From Oscillospiraceae bacterium (GTDB lineage: Bacteria; Bacillota; Clostridia; Oscillospirales; Acutalibacteraceae), in NCBI GenBank assembly GCA_009783605.1, contig WRDE01000002.1, positions 1 through 26,066 on the forward strand: DNA of 26,066 nucleotides. Direction: 5' to 3'. The notes under the pieces were generated by a model. It ran no database searches, was not told the origin of the DNA, and saw only the letters and a list, made by a program, of their open reading frames with translations. Numbering within the stretch: position 1 is the stretch's first letter; each line of letters begins with the position of its first letter. Made by a program: the position numbers and the translations under genes. This document shows positions 1 through 7,306 of the stretch, piece after piece.

Positions 1-1410
1 AAAGAACGACAATTGCGGCGAAGGCGTGGGCGGCGCGAGAAAAGAAAGAAAGCTTGCGGTGCAACTTCGCAAAACGATGAAGAAACCGTCGGCGATGGCA
101 TAATGCATAAATTTCCGTTTGGCTTTTTCGGGTTTCGGATGAAAAATACGCCGTGATGCGGCAATCAATTTCATCACAAAAACGCTTTCTTCCCGCTTTT
201 CCGAAAGCATACAGATCATCCCGGCAAGCAATGACAAAACCCGGTGCAGCGTCCTGATCGAGTTGAGTGACCGTACCCGAAAATCCTCAAAAGCATATTG
301 CTGTTTTTTGAAGCGGAAATATTCCTCGATCCGCCACCGCATGAGATAAACTTCGGTAACGCTGTTTGCCAACCGCGGGTCATCGCTTTTCAAATTGGTC
401 AACAACAACATCGGGTCTTTCCCCAAACCGTAAACAACTATAGTCGTTCCACCCCAAAACTGTTCCATCTTTACGGTTTTTTTCCGCTCCCGCTACGTCT
501 AAAATGCTCACCATACGCAAGTATTCCTGCGCTTTTATCCTTGCGGGAACAAAAAAATCCTCGTAAATATGGGACAGTTTTGGGGTGAAACGACTATACA
601 AGATTCATGGGAATATGCGGATATTTCGGTAAAGATACAGGGATGATCGACGTTTTGCAAGATATTGCTTTCCCTTTTCTATCTTTGAAATCAATACGGT
701 ATTTACCCTTAAATTGATTGGCGACCTCCAAAATATTCCGGGCTTCATCCTTGTACCGGACATGACGGTTTTTGGTCGCCCGGATGATGAACTTTTCCTG
801 CGCTTTCAAGAAGTATTCGTAATATGTCAACGCATCGAAACCTCTGTCCAGCGTCCGTATACCGCCTTTTCCGAAGGTTTCGCTCAGATATCGCAAACCT
901 TTCAACACTTCATCATTTTCGCTGATGAATCCATCCTCCGCAGCGGAATATACCCGGTCATATACCGGTAGCAGCGTCTTGGTCTGCGCCGTCAGCGCGG
1001 CGATCTCCAGCGTCCAATATCCTTTTTCAAGCTCGCCCGTGCTGCCGTCCCGGCCCCTCCAGCGCGTGGCTGTATGGCTTGGTCACATCCGACAGATCTA
1101 TCACAAACACTGTCCAGTTATCGGCATGGCTTTTGACTGTTTGGGTATAGTTATCCAACAATTGTTGTTGTTCTTCCCGTGAAAAATCCCGCAATCCGCG
1201 CGACAAACGTTCTATCGTTTTTTTGAGCTTGATCCTTTCTCTCAACGCCCGTCCGATTTTGCTCAGATGGCAACTCCCGGACTCTGCAATCCCATAAAGC
1301 AGGCTGATTACCAACTTTTTCTCCGGGCGACCAATTCCGGCGCAAATTTTTTCGCCGAATTTTAAAATTTCTCTTTTCAAACACCATGCGAGTTTGGTAT
1401 AATGGTTCAT
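1..1410 (-). pseudogene. IS4-family DDE transposase, frameshifted and interrupted, cut by window edge
   Basis: Read on the minus strand, three open stretches join into one transposase-like protein. The first (start ATG at 1410, preceded by AAAGG) carries VFVIDLSDVTKPY, probably with the first catalytic Asp. The second carries TLDRGFDALTYYEYF, probably with the second Asp. The third carries YLMRWRIEEYFRFKK, an exact match to the IS4-family signature Y-(2)-R-(3)-E-(6)-K with the catalytic Glu. The gene is broken twice: a one-base frameshift near 1046-1060, where removing one base from the G/C run restores HALEGRDGSTGELEKGYW, and an inserted MITE at 439-598. The third part is still open at position 1, so the C-terminus and the left end of the IS lie outside the window. 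An upstream in-frame ATG at 1494 exists but has no ribosome site. The IS ends were not located. Confidence 0.85.
439..598. mobile_element. MITE-like element with about 30-bp terminal inverted repeats and TA target duplication
   Basis: The left end TAGTCGTTYCACCCCAAA and its inverted copy at the right end form near-perfect terminal repeats of about 30 bp. They bound a 156-bp element (441-596) with TA on each side. Removing the element plus one TA fuses ATG-AAT-CTT-GTA to GTT-GTT-TAC in frame and restores a continuous transposase reading frame, which shows directly that this is an insertion. TA duplication with short TIRs is typical of IS630/Tc1-mariner-derived MITEs; assignment to that superfamily is inference. 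The interior has no transposase of useful length. Confidence 0.85.
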
Positions 1411-1606
1411 GTAAGACAGCCTTTCTTGTTTGGTTTTTGGGGGTTTGGTCATTCCCATTATACCGTACTGTTTGGCTGTTTTCATCTGTTTCAAAGCTCG
1501 CGCTATTTTTCAACATCACAACCTTCTCCGGTGCAATTTTGCCTCCCTTCCTTACTTCGGCGGTCTTGTGTTTTTATTTTTGGGGTAACTCAAATTTGCC
1601 AAGAAC

Positions 1607-1634
1607 TTGACAAAACAAAATATTTAACTATAAT
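1607..1634 (+). promoter_or_regulatory. Strong sigma-A-type promoter
   Basis: TTGACA at 1607-1612 and TATAAT at 1629-1634 are separated by 16 bp. Both hexamers are perfect consensus. No coding sequence follows on the plus strand before the terminator at 1815-1858, so the expected product is a short non-coding RNA. Confidence 0.6.
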
Positions 1635-1641
1635 GGCTTTG

Positions 1642-1858
1642 AGTAAAAATCCGAATCTGGTACTCAAATAGGTAGAAAACCTAATTTGGCGTTTTCAAAA
1701 AGACCCGTCAGGCATTGGTATGCCTCACTTTTTGGGAGAGCCGAGTGCCGAGTGAACTAAATCCGCGACTTTGACTCTGCCCGTGAAGGTTCGATTCCTC
1801 CCATCCCAGTAACGAAGAAACCCGTCTGTATCAACGATGCAGGCGGGGTTTCTATCTT
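1642..1858 (+). ncRNA. Possible non-coding transcript with tRNA-like 3' half
   Basis: Between the consensus promoter and a terminator lie several small hairpins: GAGTA/TACTC, TAGGT/ACCTA, and AGGCAT-TGGT-ATGCCT. They are followed by a 76-nt stretch (1733-1808) that looks like a decayed tRNA. Its T-arm GAAGG-TTCGATT-CCTCC pairs at four of five positions, and TGGGA at the 5' end pairs with TCCCA at the 3' end. The D-arm and anticodon stem do not fold properly and no isotype can be set; parts resemble Leu, Tyr or Gln tRNAs. It may be a tRNA relic, a mobile-element attachment remnant, or a small RNA. No CCA is encoded. This non-coding stretch (1411-1874) holds nothing else recognisable. Confidence 0.3.
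1815..1858 (+). terminator. Hairpin terminator after tRNA-like sequence
   Basis: GAAACCCGTCTG and CAGGCGGGGTTTC form a GC-rich hairpin around an 11-nt loop, followed by a weak T-rich tail. It can also act on the minus strand for deoD, whose stop codon is 17 bp away. Confidence 0.6.
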
Positions 1859-1874
1859 CTGTTGCGCGGCCAAA

Positions 1875-2588
1875 TTACATTGCCGCCGCCGTATCTAACG
1901 CCGCCAGCATCATATCGGTAAAGGCTTTTTCCCGTTCCTTTGCGCTGGTGGCTTCCCCAGGAACGTCTGAAACCGTGAGGATACAGAGGGCTTTTTTCCC
2001 GAGCCGGGCGGCGTTCATAAACAGCGCTGCCGCTTCCATCTCCACCGCGAGGATCCCCATCTTCTGCCAGTTGGCGGCCTGTTCCGGGTTGTCGGCATAA
2101 AAAGTATCGCTGGACAGAATATTCCCGACCCGGTAAGCCAGCTCCCGCCGCTCGGCACATGCGACCGCCGTCCGGAGCAGTCCGAAATCGGCGAGGGGGG
2201 CAAAAGTGCCGGGCAGATTATATTGCCGGGCGAAATCCGAATTGGTGCTGGCTCCCATGCCGAAGATGATATCCCGGATCTTCACATCCGAACGGATCCC
2301 GCCGGCGGTGCCGACCCGGATGATGTTTTCGACCCCGTAATAGTGGAACAATTCGTAGGAATAAATGCCCATGGAGGGCATACCCATGCCCGAACCCTGA
2401 ACCGAGACCCGTTTGCCGCTGTAGACGCCGGTGAAGCCCAGCATCCCGCGGACCGCGTTATACTGAGTCACGTCGGTGAGAAAATTTTCGGCAATGAATT
2501 TTGCCCGGAGCGGATCGCCGGGCATTAGGACCGTTTTGGCGATCTCGTCGGGGCTTTTGGCGTTGATGTGGGGGGTGGGGATGTTCAT
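1875..2588 (-). CDS. deoD: Purine nucleoside phosphorylase, DeoD type
   Basis: Cytosolic enzyme that phosphorolyses purine (deoxy)ribonucleosides to base plus (deoxy)ribose-1-phosphate. The 237-aa length is normal for the hexameric DeoD type. Visible family motifs are the N-terminal LMPGDPLRAKFIAE, GSGMGMPSMGIYSYELF, RVGTAGG, AVEMEAAALF, and the TVSDVPG segment carrying the catalytic Asp. The ATG at 2588 follows AAGGAAGG at good spacing. Its product feeds the phosphopentomutase encoded at 3862-5055, and both lie on the minus strand with a regulator gene of opposite orientation between them. Function by family is secure; substrate range is not visible from sequence. Confidence 0.96.
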   Translation of the reverse strand: MNIPTPHINAKSPDEIAKTVLMPGDPLRAKFIAENFLTDVTQYNAVRGMLGFTGVYSGKRVSVQGSGMGMPSMGIYSYELFHYYGVENIIRVGTAGGIRSDVKIRDIIFGMGASTNSDFARQYNLPGTFAPLADFGLLRTAVACAERRELAYRVGNILSSDTFYADNPEQAANWQKMGILAVEMEAAALFMNAARLGKKALCILTVSDVPGEATSAKEREKAFTDMMLAALDTAAAM

Positions 2589-2638
2589 GAGTGATACCTT
2601 CCTTATAATATAATCATGCAGTTGTAAAAATTAAACCG

Positions 2639-2666
2639 ACAGGTTAATCGAATAACTTAACAGGTT
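2639..2666. promoter_or_regulatory. Direct repeat ACAGGTT, 21 bp apart, possible operator
   Basis: ACAGGTT occurs at 2639-2645 and 2660-2666, with start points 21 bp apart (two helical turns). It lies in the divergent gap between deoD and the XRE regulator gene. Such placement fits a regulator binding one DNA face and controlling both genes, but only two short copies are seen and no experiment or homology supports it. Confidence 0.25.
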
Positions 2667-2744
2667 CTTGCGCTACGTTGAGAATTATTGTACCCTTATA
2701 TATGGAAGCAAGCTTGTTTACTTATATTTTAAGGAGCGGTGGAA

Positions 2745-3854
2745 ATGTATATCAATCAAAACATAAAAAGGCTGCGGCGCGGGAAAAATATCACACAGGA
2801 AAAATTAGCGGAGTATTTGGGCGTCAGCACACAGGCGGTGTCAAAATGGGAGCGCGGCGAAACCTTGCCCGACATTACGATGATTCTACCTCTGGCAAGT
2901 TATTTTAACGTGTCAGCCGACGAATTACTTGGTTTAGATACAGCAAAAAAGGAAGCGAAAATCAAAGAGTATTTAAACGGCAATCAATTGCTATTGATGC
3001 AGGGGAGATGGGACGAGGCTACCGAGTTGATGACAAAAGCCCACAAGAAGTATCCTGACGACTTTCGTATAATCAACGGGTATATGCAGTTGATTAGCGG
3101 CGGCAATGCGGATAACCAACCGGAGGTTGTGGCCTCCCGTGCAGCGGAGTTAACGGGTTTATGCGAAAGAATTTTAGAGGAATGTACCGCTGACGATATA
3201 CGGTATAATGCCGTGGATATTCTCGCCAAAGTCAATAAAGCACAGGGAAATGTTGACAAAGCGCTCGAATTGCTGGACCGATTGCCGGATTGGTCTGTTT
3301 CACGATATCAAAAATGCGAGCAGCTTTTTGAAAAAACAACAGATGAATGGCGGTACTGGATTCATTATAATTTTTTTGTATTATCTGATTTCGCCATCAA
3401 CAAATTGGGAAAAATCATCTGGTTTTCCGGCAAACCGTTTGACGAGAAGGAAAGCGCGGCGAACCGGATCATTGAATATTTGTTGAAAATATGCGATGAA
3501 ACAGAGTATGAGCCGCTGCATCATATCATTTTTACGGTCTATAATGAAATGGGGTGTCATTGCTACCGCCAAAATAAATTCGATAAAACGGTACACTATT
3601 TTGATTTGGCCTTGAAATATGCGGTCATGTTCGATGATTTTATCGCTTCTGACCGGCAGATTTTACAGAATGGCGGGCAGTTAAAAGACGGTATTGCCAT
3701 GCAATGGGGAAATATTGAAAATGGGAAATGGAATACAGTCAAGCGGCAATTGGAATGGTACAAAAATAATCCGTGGTTTAATGAATTACGCGAAAGAGAC
3801 GATTTTATGCCGATATTGAAAAAATATGAGTTATTTGCAAAGGATATCGGCTAA
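2745..3854 (+). CDS. XRE-family transcriptional regulator with TPR-like C-terminal region
   Basis: The first ~60 residues are a Cro/C1-type helix-turn-helix: NIKRLRRGKNITQEKLAEYL, then VSTQAVSKWERGETLPDI and ELLGLD. The remaining ~300 residues are helical, with TPR-like pieces such as MQGRWDEATELMTKAHKKYP and KAQGNVDKALELLDRLPDW. This is the layout of many Firmicutes regulators that sense a ligand or peptide through the helical part. The ATG at 2745 is preferred over the GTG two codons earlier because AAGGAG (2731-2736) sits 8 bp before the ATG but only 2 bp before the GTG. The gene sits between deoD and deoB, both on the opposite strand, so a role in nucleoside-salvage control is plausible but unproven. 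Its AT-richer composition compared with the deo genes could mean it arrived separately. Confidence 0.85.
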   Translation: MYINQNIKRLRRGKNITQEKLAEYLGVSTQAVSKWERGETLPDITMILPLASYFNVSADELLGLDTAKKEAKIKEYLNGNQLLLMQGRWDEATELMTKAHKKYPDDFRIINGYMQLISGGNADNQPEVVASRAAELTGLCERILEECTADDIRYNAVDILAKVNKAQGNVDKALELLDRLPDWSVSRYQKCEQLFEKTTDEWRYWIHYNFFVLSDFAINKLGKIIWFSGKPFDEKESAANRIIEYLLKICDETEYEPLHHIIFTVYNEMGCHCYRQNKFDKTVHYFDLALKYAVMFDDFIASDRQILQNGGQLKDGIAMQWGNIENGKWNTVKRQLEWYKNNPWFNELRERDDFMPILKKYELFAKDIG

Positions 3855-3861
3855 TTCGTGT

Positions 3862-5055
3862 TTATCCCGGCAATATTTCGTCAATAAAACTGCTCCCCAC
3901 CGGCCATTTGTCAACGCCCCCGGTCTCGAAGATCCCGTGATATTCCGCGACACTGGCGGCGATATCCGCCAAGGTGGCGCGGGTGCCGATATCGGCGCCG
4001 CTTTTTACCCGGGCGCCGGCGATCAGCAGCGGCACATATTCCCGGGTGTGGTCGGTGCCGAGGAAGGTGGGATCGCAGCCGTGGTCGGCGGTGATCATCA
4101 GCAGATCGTCGGACTTCAGCGCCGAGAGGAGTTCCGGCAGCCGCGTATCAAAATATTCCAGCGCCTTTCGATAGCCGTCGACATCGTTCCGGTGGCCGTA
4201 GAGCATGTCGAAATCCACCAGATTGGTGAAGATCAGTCCGCTGTTTTCTTCCCGGATCAGCCGGGCGGTCTGGTCGATGCCGTCGCGGTTGTTTGTGGTA
4301 TGGAAGGAGCGGGTGATCCCTCTCCCGCAGAAAATATCCTCGATTTTGCCGACCGCGCTGACCTCCCGGCCGGCCCGGACAAGTGCGTCTAAGACGGTAT
4401 CCTGCTCCGGCGCGACGGCGTAATCCCGGCGGTTGCCGGTCCGGGTATACTGTCCGTCCGCGCCAAGAAACGGGCGGGCGATAACCCGGCCGGTCGCCCA
4501 CTCGCCGGTGAGAAGTTCCCGGGCGGTTTCGCAAACCGCATACAATTCCTCGAGCGGGACCACCTGCTCATGGGCGGCGATCTGGAATACGCTGTCGGCG
4601 GAGGTGTAGACGATCAGCTTGCCGGTGGCGACGTGCTCGTCCCCCAACTGGCGGATAATTTCGGTCCCCGACGCGACGCAGTTGCCGAGGATGCCCCGGC
4701 TGGAGCGCTTTTGGAATTCGGCGATGAGTTCCGGCGGAAAACCATCCGGAAAGGTGCGGAAGGGTTCCGGCCGGATATACCCCGCCATCTCCCAGTGGCC
4801 GGAGGTGGTGTCCTTTGCCTGTCCCGCCGAAACGCATTTGCCGAAGGCGCCGGTGATGGCACGGGCGGACGCTCTCGTAAATCCGGTCCCGCCGATGGCG
4901 AAAAGGCCGAGCTGTTCCAGATGAGGGACAGTTAAACCGCCGTTTTTGATGATATTGCCTATGGTGTTGGCGCCGGCGTCGCCAAACAGGGCGGCATCCG
5001 GCAAAAAACCGATCCCCGCGCTGTCCAATACGATCAGAATGATCCGTTTCGGCAT
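3862..5055 (-). CDS. deoB: Phosphopentomutase
   Basis: Interconverts (deoxy)ribose-1-phosphate and (deoxy)ribose-5-phosphate, linking the nucleoside phosphorylases to DeoC and the pentose phosphate pathway. It belongs to the alkaline-phosphatase superfamily with two Mn ions. Visible motifs are RIILIVLDSAGIG at the N-terminus (metal Asp), AKDTTSGHWEMAG with the Thr expected to be phosphorylated, the insert domain in the middle, and TADHGCDPTF plus GTDHTREYVPLL near the C-terminus with metal-binding Asp/His residues. From the ATG at 5055 the protein is 397 aa, the usual size. That ATG follows AGAAGGG at 6 bp; the upstream ATG at 5079 has no ribosome site. The gene is divergent from deoC. Confidence 0.96.
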   Translation of the reverse strand: MPKRIILIVLDSAGIGFLPDAALFGDAGANTIGNIIKNGGLTVPHLEQLGLFAIGGTGFTRASARAITGAFGKCVSAGQAKDTTSGHWEMAGYIRPEPFRTFPDGFPPELIAEFQKRSSRGILGNCVASGTEIIRQLGDEHVATGKLIVYTSADSVFQIAAHEQVVPLEELYAVCETARELLTGEWATGRVIARPFLGADGQYTRTGNRRDYAVAPEQDTVLDALVRAGREVSAVGKIEDIFCGRGITRSFHTTNNRDGIDQTARLIREENSGLIFTNLVDFDMLYGHRNDVDGYRKALEYFDTRLPELLSALKSDDLLMITADHGCDPTFLGTDHTREYVPLLIAGARVKSGADIGTRATLADIAASVAEYHGIFETGGVDKWPVGSSFIDEILPG

Positions 5056-5094
5056 ATCATACCCTTCTTTCTGTATCAAATAGAAGAATTTTTC

Positions 5095-5122
5095 TTGATT
5101 TTCAAAAAAGGTCTGTTATAAT
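5095..5122 (+). promoter_or_regulatory. Promoter of deoC-cdd-udp operon
   Basis: TTGATT (5095-5100) and TATAAT (5117-5122) are 16 bp apart, in the divergent gap between deoB and deoC. Transcription would begin near 5130 and leave a leader of about 140 nt before the deoC start codon. Confidence 0.65.
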
Positions 5123-5139
5123 GCAGATATAAGGTTATT

Positions 5140-5243
5140 GACGAGCGAAGTGAGAGTCGCGGCGCTTCAGCGCCATGACCGAACGAGCGAAGTCAACAAA
5201 GAGGTGAATACCGCGGGGCTTGCCCTGGAGTGAAAACCTCTTT
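5140..5243 (+). repeat. Structured leader repeat upstream of deoC
   Basis: The deoC leader contains GAGCGAAGT twice (5143-5151 and 5185-5193), a perfect hairpin GGCGCT-TC-AGCGCC (5161-5174), and a second hairpin AAAGAGGT/ACCTCTTT (5198-5205 with 5236-5243) ending 24 nt before the start codon. The first part resembles palindromic intergenic repeats scattered in clostridial genomes (from memory, not checked). It could be an inserted repeat or a cis-acting leader structure. Confidence 0.45.
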
Positions 5244-5267
5244 ATTAAGGAAACAGGTGAGGTGTTT

Positions 5268-5930
5268 ATGGATAATTCGGAGATCTTTTCACGCATTGAC
5301 CATACCCTGCTTAAAGCTGCGGCGGCGTGGGATGAAATTGACACATTATGCCGGGAGGCAATCCACTTTCAAACCGCGTCGGTTTGTGTACCTCCGTCTT
5401 ATATAAAAAGAATATCACAATCCTTTCCGGAAATCAACATCTGTACCGTTATCGGATTCCCTCTCGGCTATACGGTCACCGAAGCGAAGCTGTTGGAAAC
5501 CGCGGCGGCGATACAGGACGGCGCAAATGAGCTGGATATGGCGGTCAATCTCGGCGACGTAAAAAACCGAGATTTCGACCGGGTCACCGCCGATATTCGG
5601 GCGGTCAAACAACTCTGCGGCAGTCTGATTTTGAAAGTTATCATCGAAACCTGTTATCTTACCCGGGAAGAAAAAATAACCCTCTGTTCCTGTGTAACCG
5701 AAGCGGGAGCGGATTATATCAAAACTTCCACCGGGTTCGGAACGGCGGGCGCGGCGATGGAGGATATCCTGCTTTTTAAGGAGCATATCGGCCCGAATAT
5801 AAAAATCAAAGCGGCGGGCGGGATCCGTACCCGTCAGGATATGGTGGATTTTATCCGGGCAGGCTGTGACCGGATAGGGACAAGCTCCGCCGTAAAAATT
5901 TTAAGTGGAAAACCCGGTGAAGGATATTGA
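5268..5930 (+). CDS. deoC: Deoxyribose-phosphate aldolase
   Basis: Cleaves 2-deoxyribose-5-phosphate to acetaldehyde and glyceraldehyde-3-phosphate by a class I Schiff-base mechanism. In this 220-aa TIM-barrel protein the catalytic set is visible: Asp90 in ELDMAVN, Schiff-base Lys152 in ADYIKTSTGFG, and the second Lys181 in KIKAAGGIRT (equivalent to Asp102, Lys167 and Lys201 of the E. coli enzyme). The ATG at 5268 follows AGGTGAGG; an in-frame TTG at 5220 lies inside the leader hairpin and is unlikely. It is the first gene of a three-gene operon, and its TGA stop overlaps the TTG start of cdd, so translation is probably coupled. Confidence 0.97.
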   Translation: MDNSEIFSRIDHTLLKAAAAWDEIDTLCREAIHFQTASVCVPPSYIKRISQSFPEINICTVIGFPLGYTVTEAKLLETAAAIQDGANELDMAVNLGDVKNRDFDRVTADIRAVKQLCGSLILKVIIETCYLTREEKITLCSCVTEAGADYIKTSTGFGTAGAAMEDILLFKEHIGPNIKIKAAGGIRTRQDMVDFIRAGCDRIGTSSAVKILSGKPGEGY

Positions 5931-6346
5931 ATATTGACTGCAAAACATTAATCCGTGAGGCGATTATCGCCCGGGAAAACGCCTACGCGCCCTATTCTGA
6001 CTTTTTAGTCGGGGCGGCACTGCTGACCGCCGGCGGGAAAATCTATCGGGGCTGCAATATCGAAAACGCGGCATACACGCCGACCAACTGCGCCGAGCGG
6101 ACCGCTTTTTTTACGGCGGCCGCCGCCGGTGAACGGGAATTCATCGCGCTCGCTGTCGTGGGATGGAAACGGAACGGCGTTCCGGAATTTGTTTTTCCCT
6201 GCGGCGTCTGCCGCCAGGTGATGATGGAATTTTGCAGCCCGGAAACCTTTACTGTTATCACCGCCGCCGGGGAAGACAAATATAAAACGACGCTGCTGCG
6301 GGAGCTGCTTCCCTCCGGTTTCGGGCCGGCGAATCTCTCGGGATAA
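5927..6346 (+). CDS. cdd: Cytidine deaminase, TTG start overlapping deoC stop
   Basis: Deaminates cytidine and deoxycytidine to uridine and deoxyuridine, supplying the uridine phosphorylase encoded next. The 139-aa size fits the small homotetrameric zinc type. Zinc ligands are Cys55 (NCAERTA) and Cys92/Cys95 (FPCGVCRQVM), with Glu57 as the catalytic proton shuttle. The only start that gives the full N-terminus is TTG at 5927, which shares bases with the deoC TGA. The weak start and overlap suggest translation by re-initiation after deoC, with GGTGAAGG just upstream. Confidence 0.95.
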   Translation: MNIDCKTLIREAIIARENAYAPYSDFLVGAALLTAGGKIYRGCNIENAAYTPTNCAERTAFFTAAAAGEREFIALAVVGWKRNGVPEFVFPCGVCRQVMMEFCSPETFTVITAAGEDKYKTTLLRELLPSGFGPANLSG

Positions 6347-6366
6347 GTTTTACGAGGAGGCTCACT

Positions 6367-7122
6367 ATGCCGAAGATGTATCATATTGATTTTGACGAAT
6401 CCCACGGCGCCCGGTACGCGATCCTGCCGGGGGATCCGGGACGGGTGGAAAAGATTGCCGCTTATTTAGAAAACCCGCGGTTCTTCCACCGGAACCGGGA
6501 ATATACCGCCTGGATCGGCGAGATAGAGGGTGAATCCGTCATGGTCATGTCCACCGGGATGGGCGGACCGTCAACGGCGATCGCTGTGGAGGAATTGTAT
6601 CAGACCGGCATACGGAATTTCATCCGGGTCGGCACCTGCGGCGGGATGGCGGAACAGGTGGCCGGCGGAGACATTGTTATCGCCACCGGGGCGATCCGGA
6701 TGGAGGGAACTACCCGGGAATATGTACCGTTAGAGTTTCCCGCCGTCGCCCATATCGACGCCGTCAACGCGCTGATACAGGCCGCTAAAAATCTCGGCTT
6801 CAGCTGGCACGCGGGCATCGTGCACTGCAAGGATTCATTCTATGGCCAGCACAGCCCCGACCGGATGCCGGCAGGCTGTGAGCTGACCGATAAATGGCGG
6901 GCCTGGATCATGGCCGGCGCCCTCGCGTCGGAGATGGAGAGCGCGGCGCTGTATATTACTTCCCAGATCCTCGGCGCCCGGGCGGGCTGCGTATGCAGCG
7001 TGATATGGAATCAGGAACGGGAACGGCGCGGCTTACCCAACCCACATGTCCGTGACAGCACCGACGCCATCAAAACGGCGGTAGAATCGGTCAGACTGAT
7101 GATCCGGCAAGAACATCGCTGA
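6367..7122 (+). CDS. udp: Uridine phosphorylase
   Basis: Phosphorolyses uridine (and usually deoxyuridine or thymidine to some extent) to uracil plus (deoxy)ribose-1-phosphate, which DeoB then isomerises. It is a 251-aa member of the nucleoside phosphorylase I family. Visible motifs are AILPGDPGRVEKIAAYL, MSTGMGGPSTAIAVEELY, IRVGTCGGM, and ASEMESAALY near the ribose site. AGGAGG precedes the ATG. It is the last gene of deoC-cdd-udp, 20 bp after cdd, with a terminator just downstream. Uridine specificity is a family-level call; a related purine phosphorylase is less likely because deoD is present separately. Confidence 0.92.
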   Translation: MPKMYHIDFDESHGARYAILPGDPGRVEKIAAYLENPRFFHRNREYTAWIGEIEGESVMVMSTGMGGPSTAIAVEELYQTGIRNFIRVGTCGGMAEQVAGGDIVIATGAIRMEGTTREYVPLEFPAVAHIDAVNALIQAAKNLGFSWHAGIVHCKDSFYGQHSPDRMPAGCELTDKWRAWIMAGALASEMESAALYITSQILGARAGCVCSVIWNQERERRGLPNPHVRDSTDAIKTAVESVRLMIRQEHR

Positions 7123-7132
7123 ACAGAAACAC

Positions 7133-7176
7133 AAAAAAAGTTTACCTCCGGCAATTCCCACGGAGGTAAACTTTTT
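7133..7176. terminator. Bidirectional rho-independent terminator
   Basis: AAGTTTACCTCCG and its complement form a 13-bp stem with a 10-nt loop, with an A-tract on one side and T-tract on the other. It ends the udp operon on the plus strand and can stop the surface-protein operon arriving on the minus strand. Confidence 0.9.
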
Positions 7177-7222
7177 TAATTTGCTATGAACCCACTCAAG
7201 AAAAGATAATCATGCCGCTAAG

Positions 7223-7296
7223 GAAGAACGCGAAGCGTTCTTCGGGGGTGCACACCACAGCACTGACCCAGTTTGATAAAACCTATAGTGCACCCC
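7223..7296. repeat. Two palindromes in the gap after the lipoprotein gene
   Basis: A perfect hairpin GAAGAACGC-GAA-GCGTTCTTC (7223-7243) is followed by an inverted repeat GGGGTGCAC (7245-7253) / GTGCACCCC (7288-7296). No T-tract follows, so these are not clear terminators. They may be a small palindromic repeat element or an RNA-processing structure at the operon's 3' end. Confidence 0.4.
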
Positions 7297-7306
7297 GTGC
7301 GCCCCA

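Noticed and set aside
1733..1808. Functional tRNA gene
   Set aside because: The length is 76 nt and the T-arm is good, but the acceptor stem has two mismatches, the D-loop lacks GG and the anticodon stem does not pair. Kept only as tRNA-like.
4148..4935. Several frames of 60-130 codons on both strands inside deoB
   Set aside because: These are shadows of a GC-rich gene with a complete phosphopentomutase sequence; Arg/Pro-rich translations without motifs.
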